DNA from: Plantactinospora alkalitolerans
GTDB taxonomy: Bacteria > Actinomycetota > Actinomycetes > Mycobacteriales > Micromonosporaceae
Assembly: GCF_015690345.1 (NCBI RefSeq)
Contig: NZ_JADPUN010000079.1
Location: forward strand, 1 to 59,924
DNA length: 59,924 bases
Direction of reading: 5' to 3'
In this document: positions 34,879 to 44,000 of the stretch, in pieces
Position numbering within the stretch: position 1 is the stretch's first letter
Layout: every line of letters starts with the position of its first letter
Notes under the pieces: model-generated
Database searches by the model: none
Seen by the model: the letters and a program-made list of their open reading frames with translations, nothing else
What the model was told of the DNA's origin: nothing
Position numbers and translations under genes: made by a program

Positions 34879-35157
34879 ATGACGGACCTGTGGAACGACA
34901 CGTTCCTGGAAACGCTGCGGCAACAACTTCCGCTGCTGCCCGCGGAGGGGGAACTCACGCCCGCCACCAACCTGTACGACCTCGGGCTGGACTCGATGCG
35001 AAGCGTCCAGTTGCTCATCGCGCTGGAGGAGACGCTCGACATCAGCATTCCCGACGAGATGCTGACGGCGGAGGCGTTCCGCACGCCGGGTGACATCTGG
35101 ACGCTCGTCCAGGCGGTCAAAGCCGAGCAGGATCCGGGAAGCCGCGATTCGTCGTGA
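34879..35157 (+). CDS. Stand-alone acyl carrier protein
   Basis: 92 residues; ATG at 34879 with GGAGG 4-8 bases upstream. The phosphopantetheine site is in LYDLGLDSMRSVQLLIALEE. Acidic, four-helix size. It lies between the decarboxylase fusion and the AMP ligase (GTGA overlap at 35154), so it is the probable carrier for the amino acid that the ligase activates and the fusion protein processes, in the manner of BtrI in butirosin biosynthesis. Confidence 0.93.
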   Translation: MTDLWNDTFLETLRQQLPLLPAEGELTPATNLYDLGLDSMRSVQLLIALEETLDISIPDEMLTAEAFRTPGDIWTLVQAVKAEQDPGSRDSS

Positions 35158-36683
35158 CTCCGACAGCCCGGGTCTCCGGCGATGCCGGCGAGTTGCTCGC
35201 GCTCGCCGTGGCTCGATGGCCCGACGCCCCCGCCGTCCGGGACCCCGAGTCCGGCACGGTCACCTACCGTCAACTGCTGCACCGGGTGACCGCGACCGAG
35301 CACTGGCTCCGAGACCAGGGGGTGGGGCCGGGAGCACGTCTGGCGGTGGTCGCGCACAGCCGGTCCGCCACCGTCCTGTTGCTGTGGGCCACGATCCGGA
35401 TCGGTGCCGTCTTCGTACCGCTGAATCCGGCCGCACCAGCTGCCGCGCTGAAGGCGATGATCACGGACGCCGAGCCGTCCATGATCGTCGGCGGGCCCGA
35501 GACGATCTCCGGATCGACAGCCGCGCGCTGGGTGGACTGGCCGGAAATCGAGGGTGCCGCAGCCGGGACGGCACGCTCCACCTGGCCGCCGGAAACCCCG
35601 GCCCCGCACTCTGACGACCTCTGCATGTTGCTCTACACCTCGGGCACGACGGCGGTCCCGAAGGGCGTCATGTGCCCGCACCGGAGCGTGCGCTTCGCGG
35701 TCGAGGCCATCTGGCAGCGACTCCGCTACACCGCCGAGGACATCATCTTCAACCGGCTTCCACTGTCGTTCGACTACGGCCTGTACCAGGCTCTGCTGGC
35801 GGCCCGTGCGGGAGCGTGCCTGGTGCTGGCCGGCCCGGGGAACGACACGATACTGCTTCGACGGATCGGTGACTCCGGGGCCACCGTCCTGCCCCTGTTG
35901 CCCACGCTCGGCAGCATGATCGAACGGCTACGCCGGCGCTCCGGGCCGATAACCGGCGTGCGACTGATCACCAACACCGGAGCGGCGATGCCGGAGCGTC
36001 TCCGGACGAGCCTGCGCGAGATCTTCCCGTCGGCCCGCCTGTCGCTGATGTACGGGATCACCGAATGCAAACGGGTCACCATCATGGATCCGGACGGAGA
36101 CCTGGTCCGGCCCCGGTCCGCCGGCCGGCCGCTCGACGGGCTCGACGTCCAGGTGAAGGACGCGGACGGCAATTCCCTACCGCCGATGGCGGTGGGGGAA
36201 CTCTACGTCCGGGGCCCCTCCGTGATGGCCGGCTACTGGCGGGACGAAGAGCAGACCGAGTCGCGATTCGTCCCGTGTGCCGGGACGTCGGAGCGGATGC
36301 TGCGCACCGGCGACTTCGGGTACCTCGATCAGGACGGGTACCTCTATTTCGAAGGGCGCCGGGACGACATTTTCAAGCACAACGGCGCGCGGATGAACAG
36401 CCTGGAGATCGAGTCGGCGGCCCAGCAGGTTCCCGGTGTCGAGCTGGCCGCTCTGCTCATTCCGTCCGGTGACGACGAGCCGATGGTCCTCGTGGTCACC
36501 GGCGACTCCGTCGATCCACCGTCGGTTCTGTCGGCGATGAGGCGGCACCTCGAGCAGGTCAAGACCCCTGAGATATGCGTGGCGGTTTCGGAGCTGCCGA
36601 TGACGCCGAACGGCAAGATCGACAAGGCGAAGCTCCGCGAGAGCTGTGCCGCCCACCACCTTCCGACAGGGGGCGGCCGGTAA
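35154..36683 (+). CDS. AMP-forming aminoacyl/acyl-ACP ligase
   Basis: 509 residues from a GTG overlapping the ACP stop. Adenylation motifs: LLYTSGTTAVPKGVMCPH, LPLSFDYGLYQALLAARAG, MYGITECKR, RTGDFGYLDQDGYLYF, FKHNGARMNSLEIE and the catalytic Lys in MTPNGKIDKAK. The LPLSFDYGLYQ signature is like that of ligases paired with PLP decarboxylases and ACPs (for example those associated with exosortase A). The likely job is to load an amino acid on the adjacent ACP. Last gene of the cluster; a hairpin follows. Confidence 0.9.
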   Translation: MTPTARVSGDAGELLALAVARWPDAPAVRDPESGTVTYRQLLHRVTATEHWLRDQGVGPGARLAVVAHSRSATVLLLWATIRIGAVFVPLNPAAPAAALKAMITDAEPSMIVGGPETISGSTAARWVDWPEIEGAAAGTARSTWPPETPAPHSDDLCMLLYTSGTTAVPKGVMCPHRSVRFAVEAIWQRLRYTAEDIIFNRLPLSFDYGLYQALLAARAGACLVLAGPGNDTILLRRIGDSGATVLPLLPTLGSMIERLRRRSGPITGVRLITNTGAAMPERLRTSLREIFPSARLSLMYGITECKRVTIMDPDGDLVRPRSAGRPLDGLDVQVKDADGNSLPPMAVGELYVRGPSVMAGYWRDEEQTESRFVPCAGTSERMLRTGDFGYLDQDGYLYFEGRRDDIFKHNGARMNSLEIESAAQQVPGVELAALLIPSGDDEPMVLVVTGDSVDPPSVLSAMRRHLEQVKTPEICVAVSELPMTPNGKIDKAKLRESCAAHHLPTGGGR

Positions 36684-36692
36684 TGACTGCGG

Positions 36693-36728
36693 GCCGCCGG
36701 AGGGGCTGAGCTCGCCGGCTCCGGCGGC
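36693..36728 (+). terminator. Hairpin at the right end of the biosynthetic cluster
   Basis: Perfect 10-bp stem GCCGCCGGAG (36693-36702) / CTCCGGCGGC (36719-36728), 16-base loop, 10 bases after the ligase stop. No U-run. Confidence 0.65.
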
Positions 36729-36925
36729 TGAAACGTGGTGGCGGGACGGCGGTCCGGACCCGTGGTCGACTCGTCGTGGTAGGGCTACGACCATCTACTT
36801 TCGAGTGTCATGTCGGAAATCACGATCCGCGTGCCGACCGACGATCTTCAATCGGCACCAGACGATCTTCCCGATACTCTCCCGGTCAATCTCATCACTG
36901 GTTGCGATATACGGGGGTCGTGATC

Positions 36926-39900
36926 GTGGCTGTGCCGTTCCATGCTGCGCGTGTTCTGGTCGCCTTGCTGGCTCTACTCGTCGTGCCCTCGATCTCCGTG
37001 ATCTGGGCACCACCTGCGGCGTCGGCCCAGGGCACCGACAACTGTCCGGCCCCGGCCGACGATGACCGCGTTCCGTCCGCCGGCTCCGAGGCCGCCGCCA
37101 GGAGCCTCGCCGTGACGTGCGGCGTCGAAGTCGAGGTGCTGGCCAAGGCGTCGGAGACGACGAAGGTCCTTGCCCAGCCGTCCGGTGAGTTCGTGTTCGA
37201 GTCCTCGTCCGAGCCGCAGTGGGCGCAACAGGGCGGTTCCTGGGTGGATGTGGACACCACCCTGGTGGTCGGTGCCGACGGTCGGGTCCGGCCGGTCGCC
37301 TCGACGGCGGACGTGGTCTTCTCGTCCGGCGGAGCGGGGCCCTTCGCGACGATGCGGGGTGCCGGTGCCGAGTTCTCGCTCGGTTGGCCGACTCCGCTTC
37401 CGCAGGGCGTCGTCCAGGGCGACACCATCACCTATCCAGATGTGTATCCGGACGTCGACCTGGTGGTCCGCGCCGAACGCGGCGGTTTCTCGCACCTGCT
37501 GGTGGTCGGGACCGCCGAGGCGGCGCAGAACCCCGCCGTACGGGAGACGACCTACGTGCTGGGCGGATCGGCCGAGGTGACGGTGACCGAAGGCGGGGTG
37601 ACCGTCACCGGACCCGACGGTCTGCTGGCCGCGGCGCCGCCGGCGTCGGCCTGGGACTCGGGAACCGACCCGGTCGGGGCGCGGGACGTCGACGCGTTCG
37701 GTCGGACCGGCCAGGAATCGGCCGATGGCGAGAGTTCGACGGTACGGGGACCGGGCGAGGCGGCCCGGGTCGCGCCGGTCGAGGTGCGGGTCAGCGGGGA
37801 CGTACTCACCGTGGCGGCCGACCCGGCGGTGCTGGACAGCGGGAACTTCCCGATCTTCATCGACCCCACCTACGACAAGAAGTGGGCCAGGTGGGCCCCG
37901 GTGAACGACTCCAACCCGGACACCCGGTGGACCTCCGGCAGTTCGTGGCCACGGGAGGTGGCCCGGGTGGGGTCGAACTACGACGACCACGGCGACCTCT
38001 GGCGGTCGATCTTCTACTTCGACGTTTCGGCTCTGGTGGGCAAGCGGCTGGTCTACACGACCAGCGTGGATGCCTATCTGGTGCACACCGGCTGGTGCGC
38101 CGGCGAGTCCATCGGCATCTGGCAGACGAGTTCGATCGCGAGCAACACCCCCACCTGGAACGGAATGGCCAGCCACTGGTTGCACGACGGCCCGGTGCAG
38201 ACCAAGACGGGCAAGGCCAACGCGAAATGTGGCCAGTCGGCCAACTGGCTCAAGTTCGACCACGCCGGCATCGGCGGTCACGTCCAGCGGCACGCGAACA
38301 ACGGCGCCACGTCGATCACCTTCGGATTCCGGATGGCGAGCGAGAGCGGAGGCCACTGGGCGAAGTTCGACCCGGCGAGCGTCACACTGAAGGCGACGTA
38401 CCAGTCGAGGCCGACCTCGCCGGTGGCCATCCGGACCGCACCCGGCGGCGGCTGCGCCGCTTCCCCCGGACCGTGGATCACCAGCCGTACGCCGACGCTC
38501 TACGGCAAGGCCAGTGACGGCGACGGCACGGTGAAGGTCGGGTTCGACATCAACGGGCCGACGAACCCCGCCGACCACCTCTCCGCCGGGACGACCTCGG
38601 GTGCCGAGCGGGGGTGGACCACCCCCACGTTGACCGAGGGCGACTACAACTGGCGGGTGAAGGGCGTCGACGAAGGCGACGAGACCGGCTGGACCGGGTA
38701 CTGCTACTTCCGGCTCGACCACACCGGCCCCGAGACACCCGTGGTCGCCCGGACGTCCGGCACCCCGGTCGTCGGCCAGCCGGTGACGCTCTCGTTCACC
38801 TCGTCGGACGCCCGTTCCGGGATGAAGCAGTTCGCCTACGGCATCGGTGTGGACGTACAGCAGACCTTCAAGGCCTCCACCGGTACGACGACGATCACGT
38901 TCACGCCGGCCGCCGGCCGTACCGTCGTCTACGTGTGGGCGCAGGACAACGCCGGCAACTACTCGGCGCGTACGGCGTTCGACTTCTTCACCGGTCGGAT
39001 CACCGAGGCCCAGTCCCACGGCGCCTGGCGGTTCGACGGTGACGGGCTCGACGACTCGGGCCGAGGGCGGAATCTGACGATCGGCAGCGGGCTCGGCTAC
39101 GGGACCGACCGCCGGGGCAATGCCGGCGCCGCACTGGCCCTGAACGGCACGGGCTGCGCGCAGACCGGGTCGGGGGTACGCACCGACGCCGAGTACACCG
39201 TCGCCGGCTGGGCGAGGCTGACCGACAAGTCCGACTACCGCAGCCTGGCCGCCCAGGCCGGGGTGGCCCGGTCGTCGTTCTACCTGCGGTACAACGGCCC
39301 GAGTGACCGGTGGCAGTTCACGCTGAGCGGCTCCGACGCCGAGGCCGCGACGTTTGCCACGATCACGGCGTCCACCGCGACGCCGCTCGGAGCGTGGCAA
39401 CACGTCGCGGCGACCATGGACCCGGTCGCCAAGGTGATGCGGCTGTACCTCGACGGCCGGCTCGCCGCGGAGGGTGCCATTCCGTTCACGCCCTGGAACG
39501 CCCAGGGCCCGCTCCTGGTCGGCTGTGCGGGCGTCATCGGCTCGGTCTGGCACCAGCTGATCGGCGGGATCGATCACGTCGGGGTCTGGCAGGGACTGCT
39601 CTCCGACGCGCAGATCGCCCGCGCCGCGACCGAACTTCCCGCCGGGCTGGTCGGCGACTGGCAGTTGCACACCAACGGCGCAGAGGAGACCGGTCGCTCC
39701 ACCGACCTCGTGCTGCCGGCGGGCGGCGGCTGGGCCGATGACCAGTACGGCCGGACGGAGTCCGCGATGGTGCTGGACGGTACGAAGTGCGCGACGTCGG
39801 AGGCGTCGGTGCTGCGTACCGACGAGTCGTTCACGATTGCCACCTGGGTCAGGTTGACCGCGATCGGCACCGGTAACCAGACCGTGCTCGGGCAGGACGG

Positions 39901-40957
39901 CGTCCGGGTCAGCGGCTGGTTCCTGGGAACCCGCTACTCCGGCGGCGTGCCGTACTGGTCGCTGATGATGATGGCGGGCGACAGCGAGACCACCCACGCC
40001 CAGATGATCCTGTCTTCCCAGGCGGCCACCGCCGACGTGGGCAGGTGGACGCACCTGGCGGGCGTCTACGACGCCACCTCGCGCCAGATGGTTCTCTACG
40101 TCAACGGCGTACGGGCGGGATCGGTGGCCGCCAACCAGACCCCGTGGCGGGCCGGTGGGGCGATGACCGTCGGCTGTGCCTGGTACGCCGGAAACCATGT
40201 CGACCGGGTCAACGGGACGGTGTCCGGCGTCAAGGCCTGGCGGGGCGCGCTGACCGACGCGCAGGTCGCCAACGTGCACGGCGGTAACCCGGGAGTACGG
40301 CTGGAGGCGCTCTGGCCGCTGGACGGGCCGGCCAGCGACACCCCGACGTACCTCACCGACGTGTCCGGAAACGGCCGCAACCTGACCATCAACGGGCCGT
40401 ACGCCTGGACCCGGGACCGGGGCTTCGGACGCGACGGCGCGCTGGGTCTGGAACTGGCCGCCGGCTCCTGCGCCCAGACGACGGGACCGGCGGTACGTAC
40501 CAACGCCTCGTTCACGGTCAGTACCTGGGTGGTGATCGACCAGACGACCGGGCACCGCTCGGTGGCGACGCAGGCGGCGGGGCCGTACCCCGGCTTCTTC
40601 CTCGGCTACAACTCGGACGCGAACCGGTGGCACTTCGGCATGCCGAGCGCGGCGAGCGGAACGCCCACCTGGCACGTCGCCGGGTCGAAGCAACCCCCGG
40701 CCCTCGGCCAGTGGACGCATCTGGCCGGGGTGTACGACCTGGCCGCCGGCAAGGTGCGGCTCTACGTCAACGGCGTACTGGAGGGCGAGGCCAACGGCCC
40801 CGCCAGCCCCTGGATGGCACCCGGGCCGACGCTGATCGGCTGTAACGGCGACACCGCCGGCGGTCGATGGTCGCCGCTGGGTGGCGTCGTCGACGACGTA
40901 CGTTTCTGGACCTCGACCGTCGACCCCGACCGGATCGCCGACCTCGCCGCCGGCTGA
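36926..40957 (+). CDS. Large secreted protein with DNRLRE-like and LamG-type domains
   Basis: About 1343 residues. The start is ambiguous: GTG at 36920, 36926 or 36932. 36926 is preferred because GGGGG lies 8 bases upstream. A signal peptide is clear (VLVALLALLVVPSISVIW...ASAQ). An N-terminal region of ~330 residues leads to a DNRLRE-type beta domain (DPTYDKKWARW, VYTTSVDAYL, TPTWNGMA), an Ig-like/fibronectin-like part, and three concanavalin-like LamG repeats. Each repeat has ATGSGVRTDAEYTVAGWARL-type, GAWQHVAATMD-type and LYLDGRLA/LYVNGV-type motifs (about 690-880, 890-1110 and 1130-1343). It sits next to a secreted RHS protein, a common actinobacterial pairing; it may be a surface adhesin or carrier for the RHS protein. 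Confidence 0.82.
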   Translation: MAVPFHAARVLVALLALLVVPSISVIWAPPAASAQGTDNCPAPADDDRVPSAGSEAAARSLAVTCGVEVEVLAKASETTKVLAQPSGEFVFESSSEPQWAQQGGSWVDVDTTLVVGADGRVRPVASTADVVFSSGGAGPFATMRGAGAEFSLGWPTPLPQGVVQGDTITYPDVYPDVDLVVRAERGGFSHLLVVGTAEAAQNPAVRETTYVLGGSAEVTVTEGGVTVTGPDGLLAAAPPASAWDSGTDPVGARDVDAFGRTGQESADGESSTVRGPGEAARVAPVEVRVSGDVLTVAADPAVLDSGNFPIFIDPTYDKKWARWAPVNDSNPDTRWTSGSSWPREVARVGSNYDDHGDLWRSIFYFDVSALVGKRLVYTTSVDAYLVHTGWCAGESIGIWQTSSIASNTPTWNGMASHWLHDGPVQTKTGKANAKCGQSANWLKFDHAGIGGHVQRHANNGATSITFGFRMASESGGHWAKFDPASVTLKATYQSRPTSPVAIRTAPGGGCAASPGPWITSRTPTLYGKASDGDGTVKVGFDINGPTNPADHLSAGTTSGAERGWTTPTLTEGDYNWRVKGVDEGDETGWTGYCYFRLDHTGPETPVVARTSGTPVVGQPVTLSFTSSDARSGMKQFAYGIGVDVQQTFKASTGTTTITFTPAAGRTVVYVWAQDNAGNYSARTAFDFFTGRITEAQSHGAWRFDGDGLDDSGRGRNLTIGSGLGYGTDRRGNAGAALALNGTGCAQTGSGVRTDAEYTVAGWARLTDKSDYRSLAAQAGVARSSFYLRYNGPSDRWQFTLSGSDAEAATFATITASTATPLGAWQHVAATMDPVAKVMRLYLDGRLAAEGAIPFTPWNAQGPLLVGCAGVIGSVWHQLIGGIDHVGVWQGLLSDAQIARAATELPAGLVGDWQLHTNGAEETGRSTDLVLPAGGGWADDQYGRTESAMVLDGTKCATSEASVLRTDESFTIATWVRLTAIGTGNQTVLGQDGVRVSGWFLGTRYSGGVPYWSLMMMAGDSETTHAQMILSSQAATADVGRWTHLAGVYDATSRQMVLYVNGVRAGSVAANQTPWRAGGAMTVGCAWYAGNHVDRVNGTVSGVKAWRGALTDAQVANVHGGNPGVRLEALWPLDGPASDTPTYLTDVSGNGRNLTINGPYAWTRDRGFGRDGALGLELAAGSCAQTTGPAVRTNASFTVSTWVVIDQTTGHRSVATQAAGPYPGFFLGYNSDANRWHFGMPSAASGTPTWHVAGSKQPPALGQWTHLAGVYDLAAGKVRLYVNGVLEGEANGPASPWMAPGPTLIGCNGDTAGGRWSPLGGVVDDVRFWTSTVDPDRIADLAAG

Positions 40958-40969
40958 CCAGATCATTTC

Positions 40970-41000
40970 CGGCGCGGGCCGGTGTGCCCGGCCCGCGCCG
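40970..41000 (+). terminator. Hairpin between the LamG and RHS genes
   Basis: Perfect 12-bp stem CGGCGCGGGCCG (40970-40981) / CGGCCCGCGCCG (40989-41000), 7-base loop. It may reduce read-through from the LamG gene into the RHS gene. Confidence 0.7.
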
Positions 41001-41046
41001 AACCCCCTGCTCGGCCCCTTGCTCCTACCCGTGTGAGGCAGACGCC

Positions 41047-44000
41047 ATGTCGCAGCTGAACCCTGTCCTCTCCCGCCCCCGCTGGCTGATCGCCCTGAGC
41101 ACGACCGTGGTGATGGCTGCCTCGACCCTTTCCGCGCCCGGGCTGGCCCAGGCCGCCGAAGTACCCGACGGTGACCGCAAGATCCAATCGGCCGCGGCGA
41201 AGCCGGGCCGGCCGGTGCCGGTCGACCGGACGCCGTTGCCCGACGACGGTGGCCGGTGGATTCCACCGAAAGACCTGGGTTGGCCCACGGCCGGCCAGGT
41301 CAGTCTGGCCGTCGACGACGACCCGCGCCGCCCGGCCCGCGGGGTCGCCGGGCGACTGCCGGTGACGGTCTCGGCCGTCGCCGGCACCCGTGCCCCCGAG
41401 CGGACCGGGGTGCGGGTGCTCGACGAGCAGCACGCCGGCCGGCTCGGCGTGAGCGGCCCGGTCGTGGTGATCGACGGTGACGCCGGGACGGTGCGGACCA
41501 CCCTCGACTACGCCGGGTTCCGGCAGTTCTACGGCGCGGGCTGGGGCGAGCGGCTGAACCTGCTGCGGCTGCCGGCCTGTGCGGTGACCAGCCCGGAGCG
41601 GGCGCAGTGCCGCCGTACGGAGCGGGTAGAGGCGACCAACAACACCGTGACCAGCACCCTGTCGACCCAGGTCGCCATGTCGGGCGGCGAGTCCGCGGTG
41701 TTCGCGGTCACCGCCGACGAGTCCTCCGAGGAGGGCGACTACACGGCGACCGACCTCAAGGCGGCGGGGTCGTGGACGGGCGGGTCCGGTTCCGGCGGCT
41801 TCTCGTACTCGATCCCGGTGCGTCTGCCGCCGGCGGAGGGCCCGCTGCCCACGGTGTCGTTGGGCTACTCGTCCCAGGTGGTGGACGGCCGGATGGCCGG
41901 GGCCAACAACCAGGCGTCCTGGGCCGGCGACGGCTGGGGTTACGCGCCAGGCTTCATCGAGCGCTCCTACACGGCCTGCGCCGACGACCGGTCGAAGGTC
42001 GACGACCGGGACCCGAACAACAAGGACCTCTCCACCGGAGACCAGTGCTGGAAGGGTACGTCCGCCAGCATCAGCATCTCGCTGAACGGCACCAGCACGG
42101 CGCTGCTCAAGGACGACACCAAGGGTGTCTGGCGGGCCCGGAACGACGACAACTGGAAGATCGAGCTGGCCGGCAGCCCGGCGTCCGCCGGCGCGGCGAC
42201 CACCGAGCGCTGGACGGTCACCACCCCGGACGGAACGCGGTACTTCTTCGCGGGCGAGGCCGCCGCCAACTCGCGGTGGACCGTTCCGGTCTTCGGCAAC
42301 CACTCGGGCGAGGCCTGTCACGCCAGCACCTTCAAGGGGTCGGCGTGCCAGCAGGCGTGGCGGTGGTGGTTGGACAAGGCCGTGGACGTGCACGGCAACA
42401 CGGTGCGGTACACCTACGCGAGTGAGCTCGGGCACTACGGCGCGGCCGGCGACGCGAACAACCGGCTGTCGTACACCCGGGGCGGCCAGCTGACGACAAT
42501 CGAGTACGGGCTGCACGCCGACTACCCGAGCGTGCCGGCCAGCGCGAAGGTGGTGTTCAGCACCGGGAACCGCTGCCTGGTGTCCGAGTGCCACCGGGAC
42601 GGCAAGCCGGTGAACGCGAACTGGCCGGACGTCCCGTGGGACCGGGACTGTGCCGCGGCACCGTGCACGAACAAGCAGTCGCCGGTCTTCTTCAGCACCA
42701 AGCGGCTCACGAAGATCACCACCCAGGTGCGGTCCGGCGGGTCGTTTTCCAATGTGGAGTCGTGGAGCCTGGACCACGAGTTCAAGGCCCCGAAGGTGGC
42801 CGGTTCGGCCTCCCTGTGGCTCAAGGAGGTCGTCCACGCCGGACACGTCGGCGACACGACCACCGAGCCGCCGATCCGGTTCACCGGGGTGGAACTGGTC
42901 AACCGGGCAAACGCCCTGGCCGGCGCGGCGCTGTTCTCCCGCTGGCGGATCCAGAACATCCGTACCTCGGCGGGTGCCGACATCCATGTCACCTACTCGG
43001 AGCCGGACTGCGACACGAACGACGTGCCGGCGAAGCTGGAGAACAACTCCCGACGCTGCTATCCGGTGTACTGGACCCCGGCGGGCTACCTGGAACCGAA
43101 ACTGGACTGGTTCCACAAGTACGTCGTCACCGAGGTGTCCGAGATCGACCGCACCGCCGACCAGCCCGCGATCACCACCCGGTACCAGTACTCCACCGAC
43201 GGGGGCGGCAGCACGGCGCTGTGGGCTTACGACGACAGCGAGTTCACCAAGAAGAAGCACCGCACCTACCAGGAGTGGCGCGGCTATCCGCAGGTCACCA
43301 CGCTGGTGGGAGAGCCCGGCCGGGGCGTGCCGCTGACCACCCGCAAGCGGTTCTACCGTGGGCTGGACGGCGAGCCGATGCCGGACGGCTCCACCCGCAG
43401 CGTGCGGGTGAGTGACTCGGAGAACAACAGCTACCCCGACCACCGGGCGTTGGCCGGTTCCGTGCTCGAGGAGGCGAAGCTCGACGGGAACACTGTCGTC
43501 GAGGCCTCGACCAGCCAGTACTGGACCCGGGAGACGGCCACGCGCGCCCACTCCGGCGGCACGGACCGGGCGTACCTGACCGGCCCCGCCGTGCAGAAGA
43601 CCCGCAAGCTGATCGCGCCGGGCACCTGGGCCCGGACCGAGACCCGCACCGGCTACAACAACGACGGACTGCCGGAGACCGTCGCCAAACTCGGCGACAC
43701 CGGCCGTCCGGGGGACGAGACCTGCACCCGCACCACCTACGTTCCCAACGACGACAGGTGGATCCGGGAAGCCGTCTCCCGGGTGGAGACGGTGGCCAAG
43801 GACTGCGGCCAGACAACGGCCCGGCCGGACGACGTGGTCTCGGACGTCCGGACGTACCACGACGGGTCGCAGGTGCACGGCGCCAAGCCGACCGAGGGAC
43901 TCGTCACCCGGGAGGAGGAACTCGACACCTGGGAGGGCGGGCCGAGCTACGCCATCACCGTGCAGCGGGGCCACGACGACCTGGGCCGGGTGACCAGTGA

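Noticed and set aside
36974-41266. 1430-codon open frame antisense to the LamG gene
   Set aside because: High GC with strong third-position bias leaves antisense frames open. The plus-strand protein has a signal peptide and LamG motifs; the antisense frame has none.
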